From Conoideocrella luteorostrata (Eukaryota; Ascomycota; Sordariomycetes; Hypocreales; Clavicipitaceae): a stretch of DNA of 64,000 nucleotides. The DNA lies in assembly GCA_032433595.1 (NCBI GenBank), contig JASWJB010000063.1, positions 101,089 through 165,088 of the forward strand. Direction: 5' to 3'. The position numbers and the translations under genes were made by a program. The notes under the pieces were generated by a model, which searched no databases, was not told the origin of the DNA, and saw nothing but the letters and a program-made list of their open reading frames with translations. Of the stretch, positions 21,045 to 33,525 are shown piece after piece (the stretch's first letter is position 1; each line of letters opens with the position of its first letter).

Positions 21045-23948
21045 AAAAACCCTCTTCACCCCTTATCTTCCCCAAGCCTCTCTCCCAGCCCTTCTTGCCG
21101 ATGGCCAGCTCGTCTCCGGTATTCTCCGTGTCAACAAGAAGAACCGCAGTGACGCCTACGTTACAACCCAAGATGGCTTGCTGGACGCTGACATATTTAT
21201 TTGCGGAAGTAAAGATCGTAACCGTGCTTTAGAAGGAGATCTTGTTGCCATTGAACTCTTGAACGTTGATGAGGTGTGGTCCCAGAAGAGAGAGAAGGAG
21301 GAGAAAAAGAAACGCAAGGACATCACAGATACACGATCCGGTTCCACCAACCAGGGAAGCCAGAATTCTGGGAACAATGACGAAAACAATACTTCCGAGG
21401 GTGGTATCCGACGACGTGGAAGTCTGCGCCAACGGCCCACGCAGAAGAAGAATGACGATGTCGAGGTGGAGGGCCAAAGCCTTCTGCTCGTTGAGGAAGA
21501 GGAGATCAACGACGAGGCTAAGCCACTATTTGCCGGTCACGTTGTGGCAGTAGTTGAGCGTGTTGCTGGACAGATGTTTTCTGGAACTCTAGGTCTGCTG
21601 CGCCCCAGCAGCCAAGCCACCAAGGAGAAGCAGGAGGCAGAGCGCGCCGCCCGTGATGGGGGAAACAATCGCCAGAACGATTCGCGCCAGCAAGAAAAAC
21701 CCAAGATTGTTTGGTTCAAGCCGACTGATAAGCGTGTGCCACTCATTGCTATTCCCACGGAGCAGGCCCCTCGAGACTTTGTGGAGAAGCACCAAGATTA
21801 TGCCGACCGCATCTTTGTAGCCTGCATCAAGCGGTGGCCCATCACCTCCCTGCATCCTTTTGGTACTCTTGTTGAACAGCTTGGCCGCATGGGCGACCTC
21901 AAGGTGGAGACCGATGCCCTCTTGCGTGACAACAACTTCTCCTCCGACGAGTTCTCCGATGCTGTTTTGCGTAGTGTCGGACTCCAGGATTGGACCGTTT
22001 CTAGCGAAGAGGAGGCCGAAGTATCGTCACGTCGCGACTACCGTGAGGAACAGACTTTTACCATCGACTATAATGGCAGTGCCGAGCTTGGAAATGCGGT
22101 TCATGTTAAATCTCGGCCTGATGGCAAGATTGAAGTTGGTATTCACGTGCCTGATGTTACTCACTTTGTTAAGCTCAATTCCCTTGTCGACCGCGAGGCC
22201 AAGAAGCGCGGGACGTCTGTTCAGCTTCTGAACCGCTTCTGCGCCTTGCTCCCACCCAAGCTATCTGGTGATGTGTGCTCTCTGGGGCCCAATCAGGAGC
22301 GCTTTACTACTTCAGTTGTCTTCCATGTCAACCCCAACAATGGAACCGTCGCGGAGGGTGACAGCTGGGTTGGCAAGAGTATTATCAAGAGCTCCGGCAA
22401 GGTCACACTGAAGGAGATTGACGAAGCCCTTGAGAACTCCGCAGAGTTTAAGAGTAAGACCGTATCTCTTAAGACTATTCAGATTCTCCAGGCGATAGCC
22501 GCAAAGTTCCGTGAAGCGCGCCTAGGCGCTGGAGGCGAGCCTATCGCTCCGTTGCGTCTGATTCAACAGTTGGATGACGAGAACAACCCCGTGCAGGACA
22601 ACATTTTCGACTCCACGCAAGCCCTTGAGCTGGTCGAGGAGCTCATGCAGAAGGCTAATGCCTATGTTGCCCAGCGTCTGGTTGAAGGTCTACCGGAGAA
22701 GGCTCTCCTTCGCCGCCAAGCCTCGCCCAACCCACGTCGCCTGCAGACGTTTGTAGAGCGCATGAATGCCCTCGGCTACGATATCGATGCCTCTGGAAGT
22801 GGCGCCCTGCAAAATAGCCTGTTCAAGGTGGACGATACCGACCTGCGAAAGGGCATGGAGACTGTTGTGCTCAAAGCGATGCACCGAGGCAAGTATTTCA
22901 TCACGGGCAAGACGCCAACGCAGTTGTGGCCACATTATTCACTTAATCTTCCACTATATACTCATTTCACCAGTCCCACTCGTCGATATGCTGACATAAT
23001 TGTCCACCGCCAACTGGAGGCTGTTCTATCTGAAGGCAAGATCGAGTTTGCCGATGATCTGGAGAGCTTAGCCAAGACCGTTGAGTCCTGCAACACAAAG
23101 AAGGAATCGGCACAGAATGCACAGGACCAAAGCATACATATTGAGTCTTGCCGTACCATGGATAAAAAGCGACAGGAAGCTAATGGAGATCTCATCGCTG
23201 AGGGTATTGTCCTATGCGTGTACGAATCGGCCTTTGATGTGCTTATTCCGGAGTGGGGCTTCGAAAAGCGAGTGCACTGTGACCAGCTCCCGCTCAAGAA
23301 GGCAGAATTCAGGAAGGAGAAGCGAGTACTTGAACTTTACTGGGAGAAGGGCGTGCCCAGCTCCGCCTATGTCCCTGAAGATGAGCGTCCCAAGGCTGCC
23401 GCTTCCCAAAGAATGACCAATGCCATGGCAGCGGCCCGCCAGGCTGAGGCTGCAGAGAGGGCCAGAAAGGAGCGTGAGGAGGCTGCTCGCAAGCAGACAG
23501 TCACCGGAACAATCTCGACTGATGATGTGGACGCCTTGTTCGACGATGATGACGAGGACAACACGTCTGACATCACAGAAGCCATGGCCGGAGCATCCTT
23601 GGCTGAGCGCCCTACTCAGAGTGTACCAGGATCGCCTTCTCGCACGTCCAACGCCGGTATTCTTCAACGAACTCGCTCTGACTCGAAGGTACCTGTCACT
23701 GAGACATTAGAGACTCGCTTGAATAACAAGGAGAAGTATTTGAAGCTGTTCAAGCTTAGAGAAGAGGGCGGGGACTACATTCAGGATGTGACGGAAATGA
23801 CTCGGGTACCCATTATTTTGAAGACGGACCTGAGCAAGAGCCCACCGTGAGTTTTGCTTTTTGAGTGGCCGATCGATGAGACAGCGTACTGACCATGATT
23901 CTGAACAGATGCCTCACCATCCGATCGCTGAACCCATATGCTTTGTAA
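19583..23948 (+). CDS. SSD1: Ssd1-family RNA-binding translational repressor (inactive RNB)
   Basis: Ortholog of yeast Ssd1, an mRNA-binding translational repressor of wall-biogenesis and polarity transcripts controlled by the NDR kinase Cbk1. Model join(19583..19751, 19979..23846, 23909..23948), 1358 aa. Poly-Gln tracts and a disordered N-terminus (1-400) precede cold-shock-like domains (about 410-490 and 570-650), an RNB domain (about 745-1070) and a C-terminal OB-like region. Five HxRxxS sites (starting at H38, H131, H188, H255 and H290) fit the Cbk1 consensus. The RNase II active-site signature DxDD is replaced by ELGN after D753, so the RNB fold is expected not to cut RNA. Intron 1 has a GTAAGT donor. 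Intron 2 (23847-23908, GTGAGT, branch TACTGAC) restores a 13-residue C-terminus ending in NPYAL; without it the frame stops at 23850. Confidence 0.94.
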
Positions 23949-26509
23949 TTGACGGAAGAGAGCCAGATGCGGAAAGGGCAGACTAATCAGATTGAATCAC
24001 GGCGAGGAAAACTCAGCAATGAAGGAAGGCGAGAAAGAGACGGAGAGAGGCGGCCAAATGGAAGAGCAAGTAAATATTGCCAGCCCTTTTGGTAGGGGCT
24101 CCCTCATTAGCCAATGATGTGTGTTGTACATAGTATCATACAAGTAGTGGATGCATGTCATTGAGCGGACAGAATAGCATCTAGAGATGAAGAGAACAAA
24201 ACGACCAGTATAGTAAGTAGCACGGTGATTCACTCGAATGGAACATATTCCCATAAGCAACAGGACAGCTTATTTACGTCGCGACCTTGATAGACAGGCG
24301 TCCTGCATGGAACTAACTGCGCATATATGTTGATGCTTGTCAATTGATGAATATTTTCCACATTGCGTACTAGCAATTAAGATGACGAGGGGGTCTCATC
24401 ATGACTCGGGCAAGATCGGGATCTACTAGTATGTGCTGCAAAGCTACAAAGCTACTACAACAGATGATACGTGGTTCGGCAGGTGATACGTGGAGAAGAA
24501 GTAAGGATGAAGCTGGTGCGGTATTAGAAGGCAGAACAGACGCCTGGCCGGCCGTGGTGGCTAATTTTGAAACACAGATCAAGCGGGCTCGTCCAGATAA
24601 AGTCTAGAGAAGAAGTTAGGGCCGGAAACCGGCAGGGTTAGGACGGCCAAGCATGGAAGCAGAAACAAAAATGGGACTTGGCGCTATCTCAAGAAAGAGA
24701 GTCATGTCCGACCTGATAGCGAAAGTGGTTGCAGCTCCTGGAGGTATTTGTCACAAAAACAGCATTCTCATCTTTCTGCCAACCGATCAACCAACCCACT
24801 GTTTTAGCTTCCACTTTATCTAAAAGAGCACTGTCCTCAGATTCACTGATGTGATAGTTATTTGTGAACATCCTGTCCGCAACTTCCCGAAACAAGTAAG
24901 TTGGTCTAAGGTCTCAATTCCAAGATTGTCATTTGTGTACCTCTCCCTAATAAGGGCTTATAAGCAGTATCCCCAAGGCTGTCGTCTCTATTCTCGGACG
25001 TGAGGAATAAGTTATTAAAACAAAAAGTTTAAAAGCTTGAATTCGATTACAGAATAAATCTCGGATTCACTCCGTGTCGAACTGGCCGCAGGAGGACAGC
25101 GCACGATGCCTTCCCTGGCAGTGACACTCACTTCAAATTCACAATATTTTGCTGAGGTCCTCCAGTCGACCACGTATATAACGAGGAGGCCCGAGCTAAC
25201 CTTTGCTACCAATGCACAGTATCCTAGGATTGAGGCGCTGCAAGTGATTTACGTCGCAGTGCACAGGATGAAATGCTTGAAGTGGTTTAAGGCCTTCCCC
25301 CCTGCTCGGGAGAGTTTTCTGTTCTTTCCGTTGTTTTACGTGTTTTGTTTGATGATAAATACAGGGACATAATGCACTGTACAAGGCCATATATCACGAC
25401 AGAGCAGAGGGGAGGTGATGGTCAGCAAAACAAAAGAACTCTGTTTCCAATGAACGAGCGAAAGATGCAATTCAAATATGAAGCCAAGTTCGGGTGGTGG
25501 TGCCTGTCCGCTTTACATGAAGGCAATGCATTTATACGTAGCGTTGCCGGCTGTCTCGTCATGAAAGAACAGACCGTGGCTTACTCTGGCAAATGAAAAG
25601 TAGAGCAGTTCAGAATCCTTTGCTGGGAGTTTTCTATTCGATCTGCAAGAACTAACTGGGGACAACTCACGGAGTAACTAATTGCCATCCAAATGGGAGA
25701 GCAGGGAAGTTGAGGAGGAAGGAGAGGTCCACGTTAAAAGCCGGTGGGTCAAAGTGGATCACGGGTAGGACTGGATGACTGGTTTGTGTGTCAGGACCGT
25801 TTCGGGCGGTGGACGGACCGGCAGCCAGCATGACCGTGACCATCATCATCATCGTCGACAATTTGCTCTCCATACCATCCGTATTCCACATCCTCAAAGG
25901 TCATCCGCACGGAAATCCCCTGGCCCGTTCGTTTCTAACGTGCCTGTGGGATCGCACCGAATCAGTGCGCTGAGGCCCTCATCGGAATCCACCTCGGTCC
26001 TCTGTCAAGACATGCCGTCAAACAATTGTCGAATTGGACCTCTTCGGGAGCACCAGCAGCCGTTGGTGTGACATAGTAATTCCATTGAAGGGGCTAAGCC
26101 GGTAACAGATTGTGCCTGATGCTAATCCTCAAAAGGGGAAAATGCTGCGGCTACTTTAATCCTGCATTCCCGTTTCTTTTGCCTCCCGCTTCCCTTCTCT
26201 TGGTCAAACCCTCTAATATAATCGTTCATCCCACCAGTTCTCCTTGGCAATTTTTTGCCAACCTTGTTCATTTCTTTGTCTTGTTCTTGATTTCGCATCT
26301 CATCTCCTTTCTACTACTTCTTTTTTGTTAGTACGACTACAGCTGGCCTGCATGATAACGATTATCTAACTTACACTTGCGACGTCGTTGTTTGTGTGTT
26401 CCGACTTATAAAGACGTACATACATACATATATATATATATTTACATTTCAAAACTCTTGCGGCTGGTCCCTACTACCTACGATATATACACAACCTCTT
26501 ACTTCTACA
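23949..26509. other. Intergenic, no gene seen; TA-rich Rds1 promoter
   Basis: About 2.5 kb without recognisable coding sequence. The distal end is C/T-rich and then has a CA/TA-rich tract (about 26417-26442) before the ferritin-like gene, which likely contains its core promoter. Confidence 0.6.
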
Positions 26510-27570
26510 ATGCCTTCATTGAAAGCTACTGTGCTGGCGTTGCTGGCCGCCACAGCCGAGGCACTTCCCGTGGCGGAGAGACTGGATTCTCGATCGCTGG
26601 AGATGTCACAATTCAAGAGACAGGAGGCTAATGCTAATGGGACTGCTCCGGCCCCTGCTCCGGCCCCTGCGCCAGGTGGTGGCTTGAGTGATACAGATAT
26701 TCTGCAATTGTGAGTTTTACTCCCCCTACTTCGTTCAGCATTTTCGGCGCAGTTGGGAGCTGACAATTGTACGTTGATAGTGCCCTCACACTCGAAAATC
26801 TCGAGGAGGCCTTTTACCGCCAAGGATTTGCCAAATTCCCCGACTCCGACTTTACTGCCCTCGGCTTAAAACCAGAGCAAGTGAAAGACCTCAAGGGCAT
26901 CGGCCAGACCGAACAAGAGCATGTCACTTTCCTGCAATCAGCGCTTGCGCAGGCGGGCGTGCAGCCCGTTAAACCATGCGAGTACGACTTCAAGTTCACG
27001 GATGCCAAGGCTATGGCCACCCAAGGAGCACTGCTCGAAAACGTCGGTGTGTCGGCCTACCTCGGCGCGGCCAAGCTCATCAAGGACCCAGCGATTCTTA
27101 CCGCGGCGGGCTCCATCCTGACCATCGAAGCGAGACATCAGAGCTCGCTGCGAGTCCTGCTGGGACAAACGGCTGTCCCGCAAGCCTTTGACGCGCCTCT
27201 CGGCCCCAAGGCCGTCTTCTCCATGGCCGCCCCCTTCATCAAGTCCTGTCCGGAGGGGTCTAACTTGGCCCTCACCGCCTTCCCTGCCTTATCCATGGAC
27301 AGTCAACAGGGTAGCTCGGCGCTGGCTGTCGGATCTACTGTTAAAGTCAAGGCTGCAAGCGGCGCTTCTGGTGCCACCAATTGTGCCTTCACCTCGGGCG
27401 GTGTCGTTCCTGGCGGCACCACATTTACCAAGTTCTCCGAGACGGAAGGCTGCCAGATCCCTCAGGGTGTCAAGGGCGTGACGTACCTATCCTTGTCAAA
27501 AGAAGCACCCATCAGCGGTGTATTGACTGACGATATAACGGTTGCTGGACCCATGATTTTGGGCTTGTAA
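26510..27570 (+). CDS. Secreted ferritin-like protein of the Rds1 type
   Basis: Ferritin_2-type protein related to fission yeast stress-response protein rds1. Model join(26510..26709, 26781..27570), 329 aa. The N-terminus (MPSLKATVLALLAATAEALP) is a signal peptide with probable cleavage near residue 18, followed by a KR dibasic site and an Ala-Pro repeat spacer (about 47-54). The ferritin-like helical domain begins LQLFALTLENLEEAFYRQGF and contains ExxH-like positions (GQTEQEHVTFLQ and LTIEARHQSSLRVLL). A C-terminal beta-rich extension follows. The intron has a GTGAGT donor at 26710 and a GATAG acceptor, and gives the family-typical LxFALTLE junction. The role is inferred as stress or stationary-phase related; iron binding is unproven. 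Confidence 0.83.
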
Positions 27571-29420
27571 GCGTGTTGATTGGGTTGGGTTGGGTTGGGG
27601 GGGGGGTCTCTCGGAGTATTAATGACAGCAGTAGCACATAGCATCCTAAACACGATTAATTTTTTTCCTTATCTCTCTAGGCCGCCGTTTTCTGCCGTTT
27701 GCCATTACCCATATATTTGTTAATGCCTTTTTCCCTTTTATACTTCCATGTATATTACTAGTACTACGGATTCCGTAGACAGCTGGGCAGCAACCTGCCC
27801 GCATTTCCACCTGGTTTACTCCATGTAAATGAACAGCGTAAGCTTAAAATCTACGCTGTCAATAACGACAAAAACCCACATCTTTCGTAAGATCTTGCAG
27901 CCATTGACACGTATATCCACGCTTACTATACTCCACGCCTACTATACTACTGGCGAGGGCATCCAGCTTCGACACTCACTCACAAGCTAGCTCTGCAGCT
28001 ACGTCGCTCGATGACCAGCTCAACAACACAGACACACAAACACGCCATCAAGCGCACCCTTACCCCCTACTATTGTATACTAACTACTCCGTACACCGCT
28101 CCGTACTCCGTTCAGATAGGCAACTTATGTACCTGTCCGTCCATCCATCCCACACAAAAATAGCCAGCAGCTCCGATGGCGCAACGACCCCCAGGGACGG
28201 GGACGGAGACGGGGACCGGGGACAGCAAGCACCTCCATAATACACCATCTGCAAAGTATGCATATTTGGATTTTATTTTTAAAGAAAAATTTCCCCGGTC
28301 CCGCAATCTGGTTATCAAGGGTTGCATTAAGGGGAGGGGGGTTAAATGGACGGAGGCGGACGGAGGGGGAGGCGCCGCCTGAAACGGGTATGAAGCACAC
28401 AGGTGTGTCGGGGATGATGGAGACGGGGGAAAGTGTGGGCGGTCACGGATACCAAGACGCGCATTTTTGGTGGGTTGGATCGAATACATGAATGAATGAA
28501 TGAATGAATGAATGAATGAATGGTTTGGCGGGAAAATTGCATGTTGTCCACTCCGTGCTCCGTAGCTACCTACCTAGTTACTCGAGCAGTTTGTTTGGGT
28601 TGCTGTGTATGGTGGAGTAGTGGCGCCACTCTCAAAAATATCCTCCAGCATGTATCGTTGACATTGCAGAAAATGCCATTTGCACTTTTCGTTTTCTCTA
28701 AATAGTTCCGAATATTGAAACAAGATCCTGTTAGAGGCAGGCCGTATGCTGCGCTATTGCATCCACAACGGTTGGCTCCGAACAAAACAACGTCAGCCCT
28801 ACAGTCGTCGTCTCCTACAGAACTTCACAATCACCATGTCATGGAAATCATCTTGATAAAATATCTTGTTAATATTGACATGGTATAATTGACTGCAAGA
28901 GACTGGCTCCAGACACTGCCATTTCTCCATCTGGCGTAGCGTCGCTTGCTCGCTTGCCTCCCTCACTACAGTCCCAGTAGCCCCATGTTGGCTCACATCT
29001 GTTGGTTCCGTTTCGCGAACTCATACACTTGCTGCCCACAACAACTTCAGTTGTCTCTTAATAATCCGTACCTGCCTCTAGTAAAATACGGATTTCTTCC
29101 ACTTCGTGTCCCGCCTATATCGTCGTGGGTAGAGGTTTCCGCATAAACTCCTCACACATGTGCATCCGCATGTGCATCCGCATCCTAGTGACCCAGATAC
29201 AGAGTCTGCATAATGGTTACTTTGTAAGTGCTTCAAGTAAAATGCTGTGCTTGAATAGATTGGTCGCAATATCCGGAATGATGAAATAATAAGCCTCTAC
29301 TGTTTATTGGACGTTAGCCCTGATTTGCTCTTCAGGATTTACTTCAAGTTGGGCTGATTGGCCATGTTAATGGCCTCGTATTGCGTGAGACATCGACCGA
29401 ATGCTTCAATAGCCTCCGGC
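27571..29420. other. Intergenic with microsatellites
   Basis: No gene recognised. Contains a GGGTT-type run followed by poly-G (27580-27606), two TACTCCGTA-type elements (28085-28094 and 28097-28110), an ATGA tetranucleotide run (28488-28522) and a short GTGCATCCGCA tandem (about 29159-29185). Confidence 0.65.
28488..28522. repeat. (ATGA)n tetranucleotide microsatellite
   Basis: About 8.75 perfect copies of ATGA. Confidence 0.95.
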
Positions 29421-32330
29421 TCAGAAAGGACGGGCGTCCAGATAGGCTTTGGCTTTGGCCCACGCTACCTTGTCCGCCTTGGGTAGTTCGTTAGCCGCAA
29501 GAGTCTCCACGCCCGCGTTTAGGGCATTGATGAAGTCGACACAGATCCGGAAGTCATCAGTCAACGCTTCGGCAAACGGCACAAACGTTTCGGGAAAGTC
29601 TTCGAGGCGCTTAGCCCGCGTCTCCTTGCTGTCCGAGGTTTCATCTTCGTCGAAGAAAGTCCGAACGGCAATGCCCAACCCAATATCAGGTTCTTGCAAA
29701 AAAGGAAGTCTGACAGAGGTTAGTCCATGGCTTGAGTAATTAGACGGAACACGGCATCATCTCTACCTTTGATTAATATCCAGGTGGTCGTCCCTCTCCC
29801 TCTCGCATTGTCCATACATAAACATTGATGCCACAATTGCCTCTATGAGGTCACGATCCGCCTCGCGAGCGGCTGTAGACAGAGAGCGGAATGCCAGCAG
29901 ACTCTTGTTTAGAGGTCCAGTGTACCCGTACACTTGATGTCGCAGCTTGAGTAACGTTGCGCATTGACTGATCAGCACCAAACTCGCCTTTTCCTCATCA
30001 GTACCCTTGCGAGGCAGGCCGGCAATGCCCTCTTGATGCTTTGCTCCTAGCACACCTAACCGGATCAACTCAAAAGCAAGTAAAGCGGCCTCGTCAAGCC
30101 CGGGAGTGTCGGGCCTGTTCTCACTAGCATCCTGGAGAGCCAGAAGAGTGGTTGCTAGCGCATTCCCCCACTTGGTCAAGGTATGGGAGTCGTTAACATA
30201 GCCTCTCAGGTGGAGGAAGCGCCAAATAGCAACCGATGTCACCATTTCCATGCTGTCAATACCTCTAATTTTACTTTCCTTAGCCAGCGTCTTCTCCGCA
30301 AAATTCTCATTCGCAAGTGCCAGAACCTCGAGGTAAATGGGACCGCCGAAGTCTGGTGGGAAATATTCACGGAGGTCATCTTCCTTGACGTCCCAAGAGC
30401 TAACTAGCTGCGAGGGAGCTGGCTGCAGAGCACGATGGTTAATCGTGTAGGAAAAATTAGGATCAAACCAGACACGCAAGGTAATGTCCTTGTGTCCAAT
30501 TCCTCGGTGAACGCGAGGGATCATAAGACCCAGGGCCTGCTCTTTAACTGGAACAAGCTTGGTGGTGACGAGCATCTTGTACTCATCAGACACGACACCA
30601 TCCAGAGTAGGCTGCACAAGTATCTGGCCGTGTGTTATACTGTTCAGATTCCGTGCACCAATCAGGCCAGTGTTGAGGTAGTGGAAGAGCTCCTCAGGCA
30701 GCTGAAGGCCGAGGTATTCATGATTATCTTTGGTGAGGCGCTCAAAATCGTTAACGGTGACTTCACCCGTTTCCGATACGTAAATGAAATGATTGATTGC
30801 CATGCGAGCCTTTCTATACTTATCCAGCCAGTTGGCATCCTGAGCTTGCAAGATGTCGTTAAACGAGGTGCAGGCGTTGGTGACCGCCTTATCTGACGTC
30901 CTCAGCATGTTTACTGCATCACCGATGGTGAAGTGATTCGGGTACATGCCACTATCCAGGAGAGGGGGGAAGGTAGGGAGGAACGACGTGCCGGTCATGA
31001 GCAATGCATCGATGAACATGGGCTCGCCGACACTCAGCGCTCGCATGATCTTCTTCTTGGAGATAGCCGATACTAACTTAGCATCCCAATTGAAGTCTCG
31101 AATGATGGCATCTTTGATGGGGTAAGAAAGGAGCTCCTGAGGACCCATGACAGCAGCACACTGGTCAGAGTCAATCAGCTCAAAGTAAGCTAGCTATTGT
31201 ATGCGTCAGCCATTTTCGTATGAATAGCATAATATCATCCATGAACAACTTTCATACCTGCGCGCATGCATTATAAGGTGGAACGAGGAAATGGAGCCCG
31301 CGCTTCTTTAAGATTGCCTGTAGCAGAGGATACAGGTTTTGGACAATGTAAGCACCTAAAAAGACAATGGATCAATCTATGTTCACATGCGCATCCACCT
31401 CAGCTCCTCTAAACAAGTCTGTGAGGGCGTACATACCGGGATTGGCTCCAAACGTAGTGACGGCTTGCTCTGCTTCTGAACGAGAGTAGAGAGTCCATGC
31501 TTCATCCGTCTTCTTGTTCGCGGCCTGCCTGCGCTTGAGCCCGACTTCGTCCTGTCCCGTGATAGACTGTCCGTCAAAGACGAAGAATGGTGCGATGCGG
31601 TTCTTCTCCCACTGATCCAAGCTTTGGTTGATATGAGTCTGGATGCCAGTCAGGCCGCCAAGAGCCGAGAGTAGGGGTTCATGGGCAGGAGGGGTATCGA
31701 GCAGCTGGCTCAAGTAGTACGTCGCATCGACGGCGATGGAACAGTCTTCGAGCTCGGCAATATCGTAGGAGCTACAAACGGTCAACGTTCAGCTGGTTTA
31801 TTTGACGGTTCTTGCATATGAGAAACAGATGGAAGTTACAGATGCTTTGAGGTTCGGAGACGGGACGAAAACATACGTTGCCTGGGCAGTGATGTAGGAA
31901 TCCTCGGTGAGAACTGTCACAAACGGTCTGATTAGCTTCTTTATCCCCACCATATAGAGTTGACTGGAACAGGAGGGGCAGTCAATTGTCAAGGAAGCGG
32001 TTGTGAAGCTGATTATTGAGCATCGCAGGAAAGCACGTGGATCAGGTCAGGCGAATGGCGTGGAGCGAGGCCGCAATTGAGCTGGTGCAGAGAGAACAAT
32101 GATGCCAACAGAGCGTTTGCCCGGATGCAAAAGTAAGGTCGAAGCTCCGACAGTCCCAGTTGAGAAGCGCGCAAAAGGTTGGATGACCGCATCACCAAAA
32201 AGTTGCGTACGAAGCCACTCCCCGTCAGTTTCCAACGACAGGTCCGATGAGACGACGGGGAAAAAGTGGCACAGGAAGAAAGGAAAGCAAGAGCCAAAAA
32301 AAAGGTGCATTAGCATAACTCACACGGCAT
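29421..32330 (-). CDS. MKT1: Mkt1-like post-transcriptional regulator (XPG-type fold)
   Basis: Ortholog of yeast Mkt1, an XPG/FEN-like protein that partners Pbp1 in post-transcriptional control. Preferred model complement(join(29421..29709, 29767..31193, 31258..31355, 31437..31771, 31877..31913, 32324..32330)), 730 aa. The XPG N-terminal part includes IAVDATYYLSQLL and FFVFDGQSITGQDE. The central part contains LVPPYNACAQLAYFELIDSDQCAAVMGPQELL, broken by phase-consistent introns, and the C-terminal Mkt1 domain follows. The first exon is only 7 nt (ATG CCG T before GTGAGT), joining MP to FLTEDSYITAQA through an acceptor TGTGACAG preceded by GCTAATC. The alternative is a start at 31953 (741 aa), which reads through that acceptor. 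All other junctions keep frame exactly. The first exon is the least certain part. Confidence 0.88.
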
Positions 32331-33525
32331 CCTGAGCAAAACCGATGGCGACAGAAGCGCCCGTATTCCAAGAAACTAAATTCACTCGCCGACTCGCGTG
32401 GCTCCTGATCAGGAGGCAGTGGTTGCGCCGGCGTTGTCGTCGACGAGGTTAGGTCTGGCTGTTTTGAGTTGTGGATTCCAGAGGAGAGAACAAGGCGCGG
32501 TTTGTGGTCTTGGACAAGTCCCTGCTCCAATGTTGTAGTATCCACCCGGGCGCTTGTCCTAATTGGAAAAAGTGGCCAGGGCAAGTAGAAAGTCGAGTGC
32601 CTTTTAATACCCCGTGCTGTTTGGAGGGCAGACGGACGACGTAAACTACGGAGTAGTTAGTTGGCTAACAGTTGCTTAACCAGTAGTGACCTGTGGCGCC
32701 CTAGCTCTGCCGAAGCTAGTCTTCAGGGTATCGAGCGTCTCAGTGGACACTGCAGAGTAATAGGTGGGAAGAGCGATCCTGAGAGAGTATGGGCTGCGGA
32801 TGGGCTCTCTCTCCTGCCTCTCTTGCAGCGGCAGATGATGCACAAAAAGATTGTGGACCGGCCAAAACCCGAGACTTGTCCAAAGATATTGTCTCGGGGA
32901 AAAGAGCAATCAGGCGTGGTCAGGCATGGACGTTGCAAGCGTCGTTTGCTCCTTGTTTGTTCGTGCTTGCTGCAGCAACCCGAGAGATCTCACTGCATAC
33001 TACTAGTAGTATGTGTGACTGTGCTCTTCCTCTTTTTCCTGCCCGGCCCTGCCAGGCTGGAGAGTTTCAAGGTCACTTTGGGATTACTCCGGACAACCCT
33101 GGAATAATAATAATACTGGTTGTTCTATACGCACCGGGAGGTAGTTATTGCGCTCGAAAACATCAGCCACACCCTCAGCCACATGGCCGATCGGGTATAA
33201 CTGGCCAGGCGTACACAGCTGGCAGGTCAGAACAAGGTGTGAGAGGAGTTTGCTGATAAGGCTCCGTCCGACGCATGGTCTCCCAACGGGTCGGTCTTCC
33301 ATAGACTTTGATAGATCAAATAAGCGCCAACTAAGCAATATTCCATCTCGCAACCCGTGGAATCCGAGTGCCAAGTAAACATAGCACCCGAGACTACAAA
33401 CCCAGGTTGCTTATTGCTGGTAATCAAACACCTACGGCTAGACCCGCCGTTCTTGATTAACCCCGCGCTTCACAAACTTCGCCAACCTCTGCGAATGACC
33501 TCACTCTACGTGAAACAAACGAATC
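32331..33525. other. Divergent intergenic between MKT1 and dioxygenase
   Basis: Shared upstream region, no coding signal. Holds one TACGGAGTA element (32647-32655). Confidence 0.6.

Noticed and set aside
24689..24895. Minus-strand 68-aa ORF between SSD1 and the Rds1-type gene
   Set aside because: No homology pattern recognised, no splice context, isolated.
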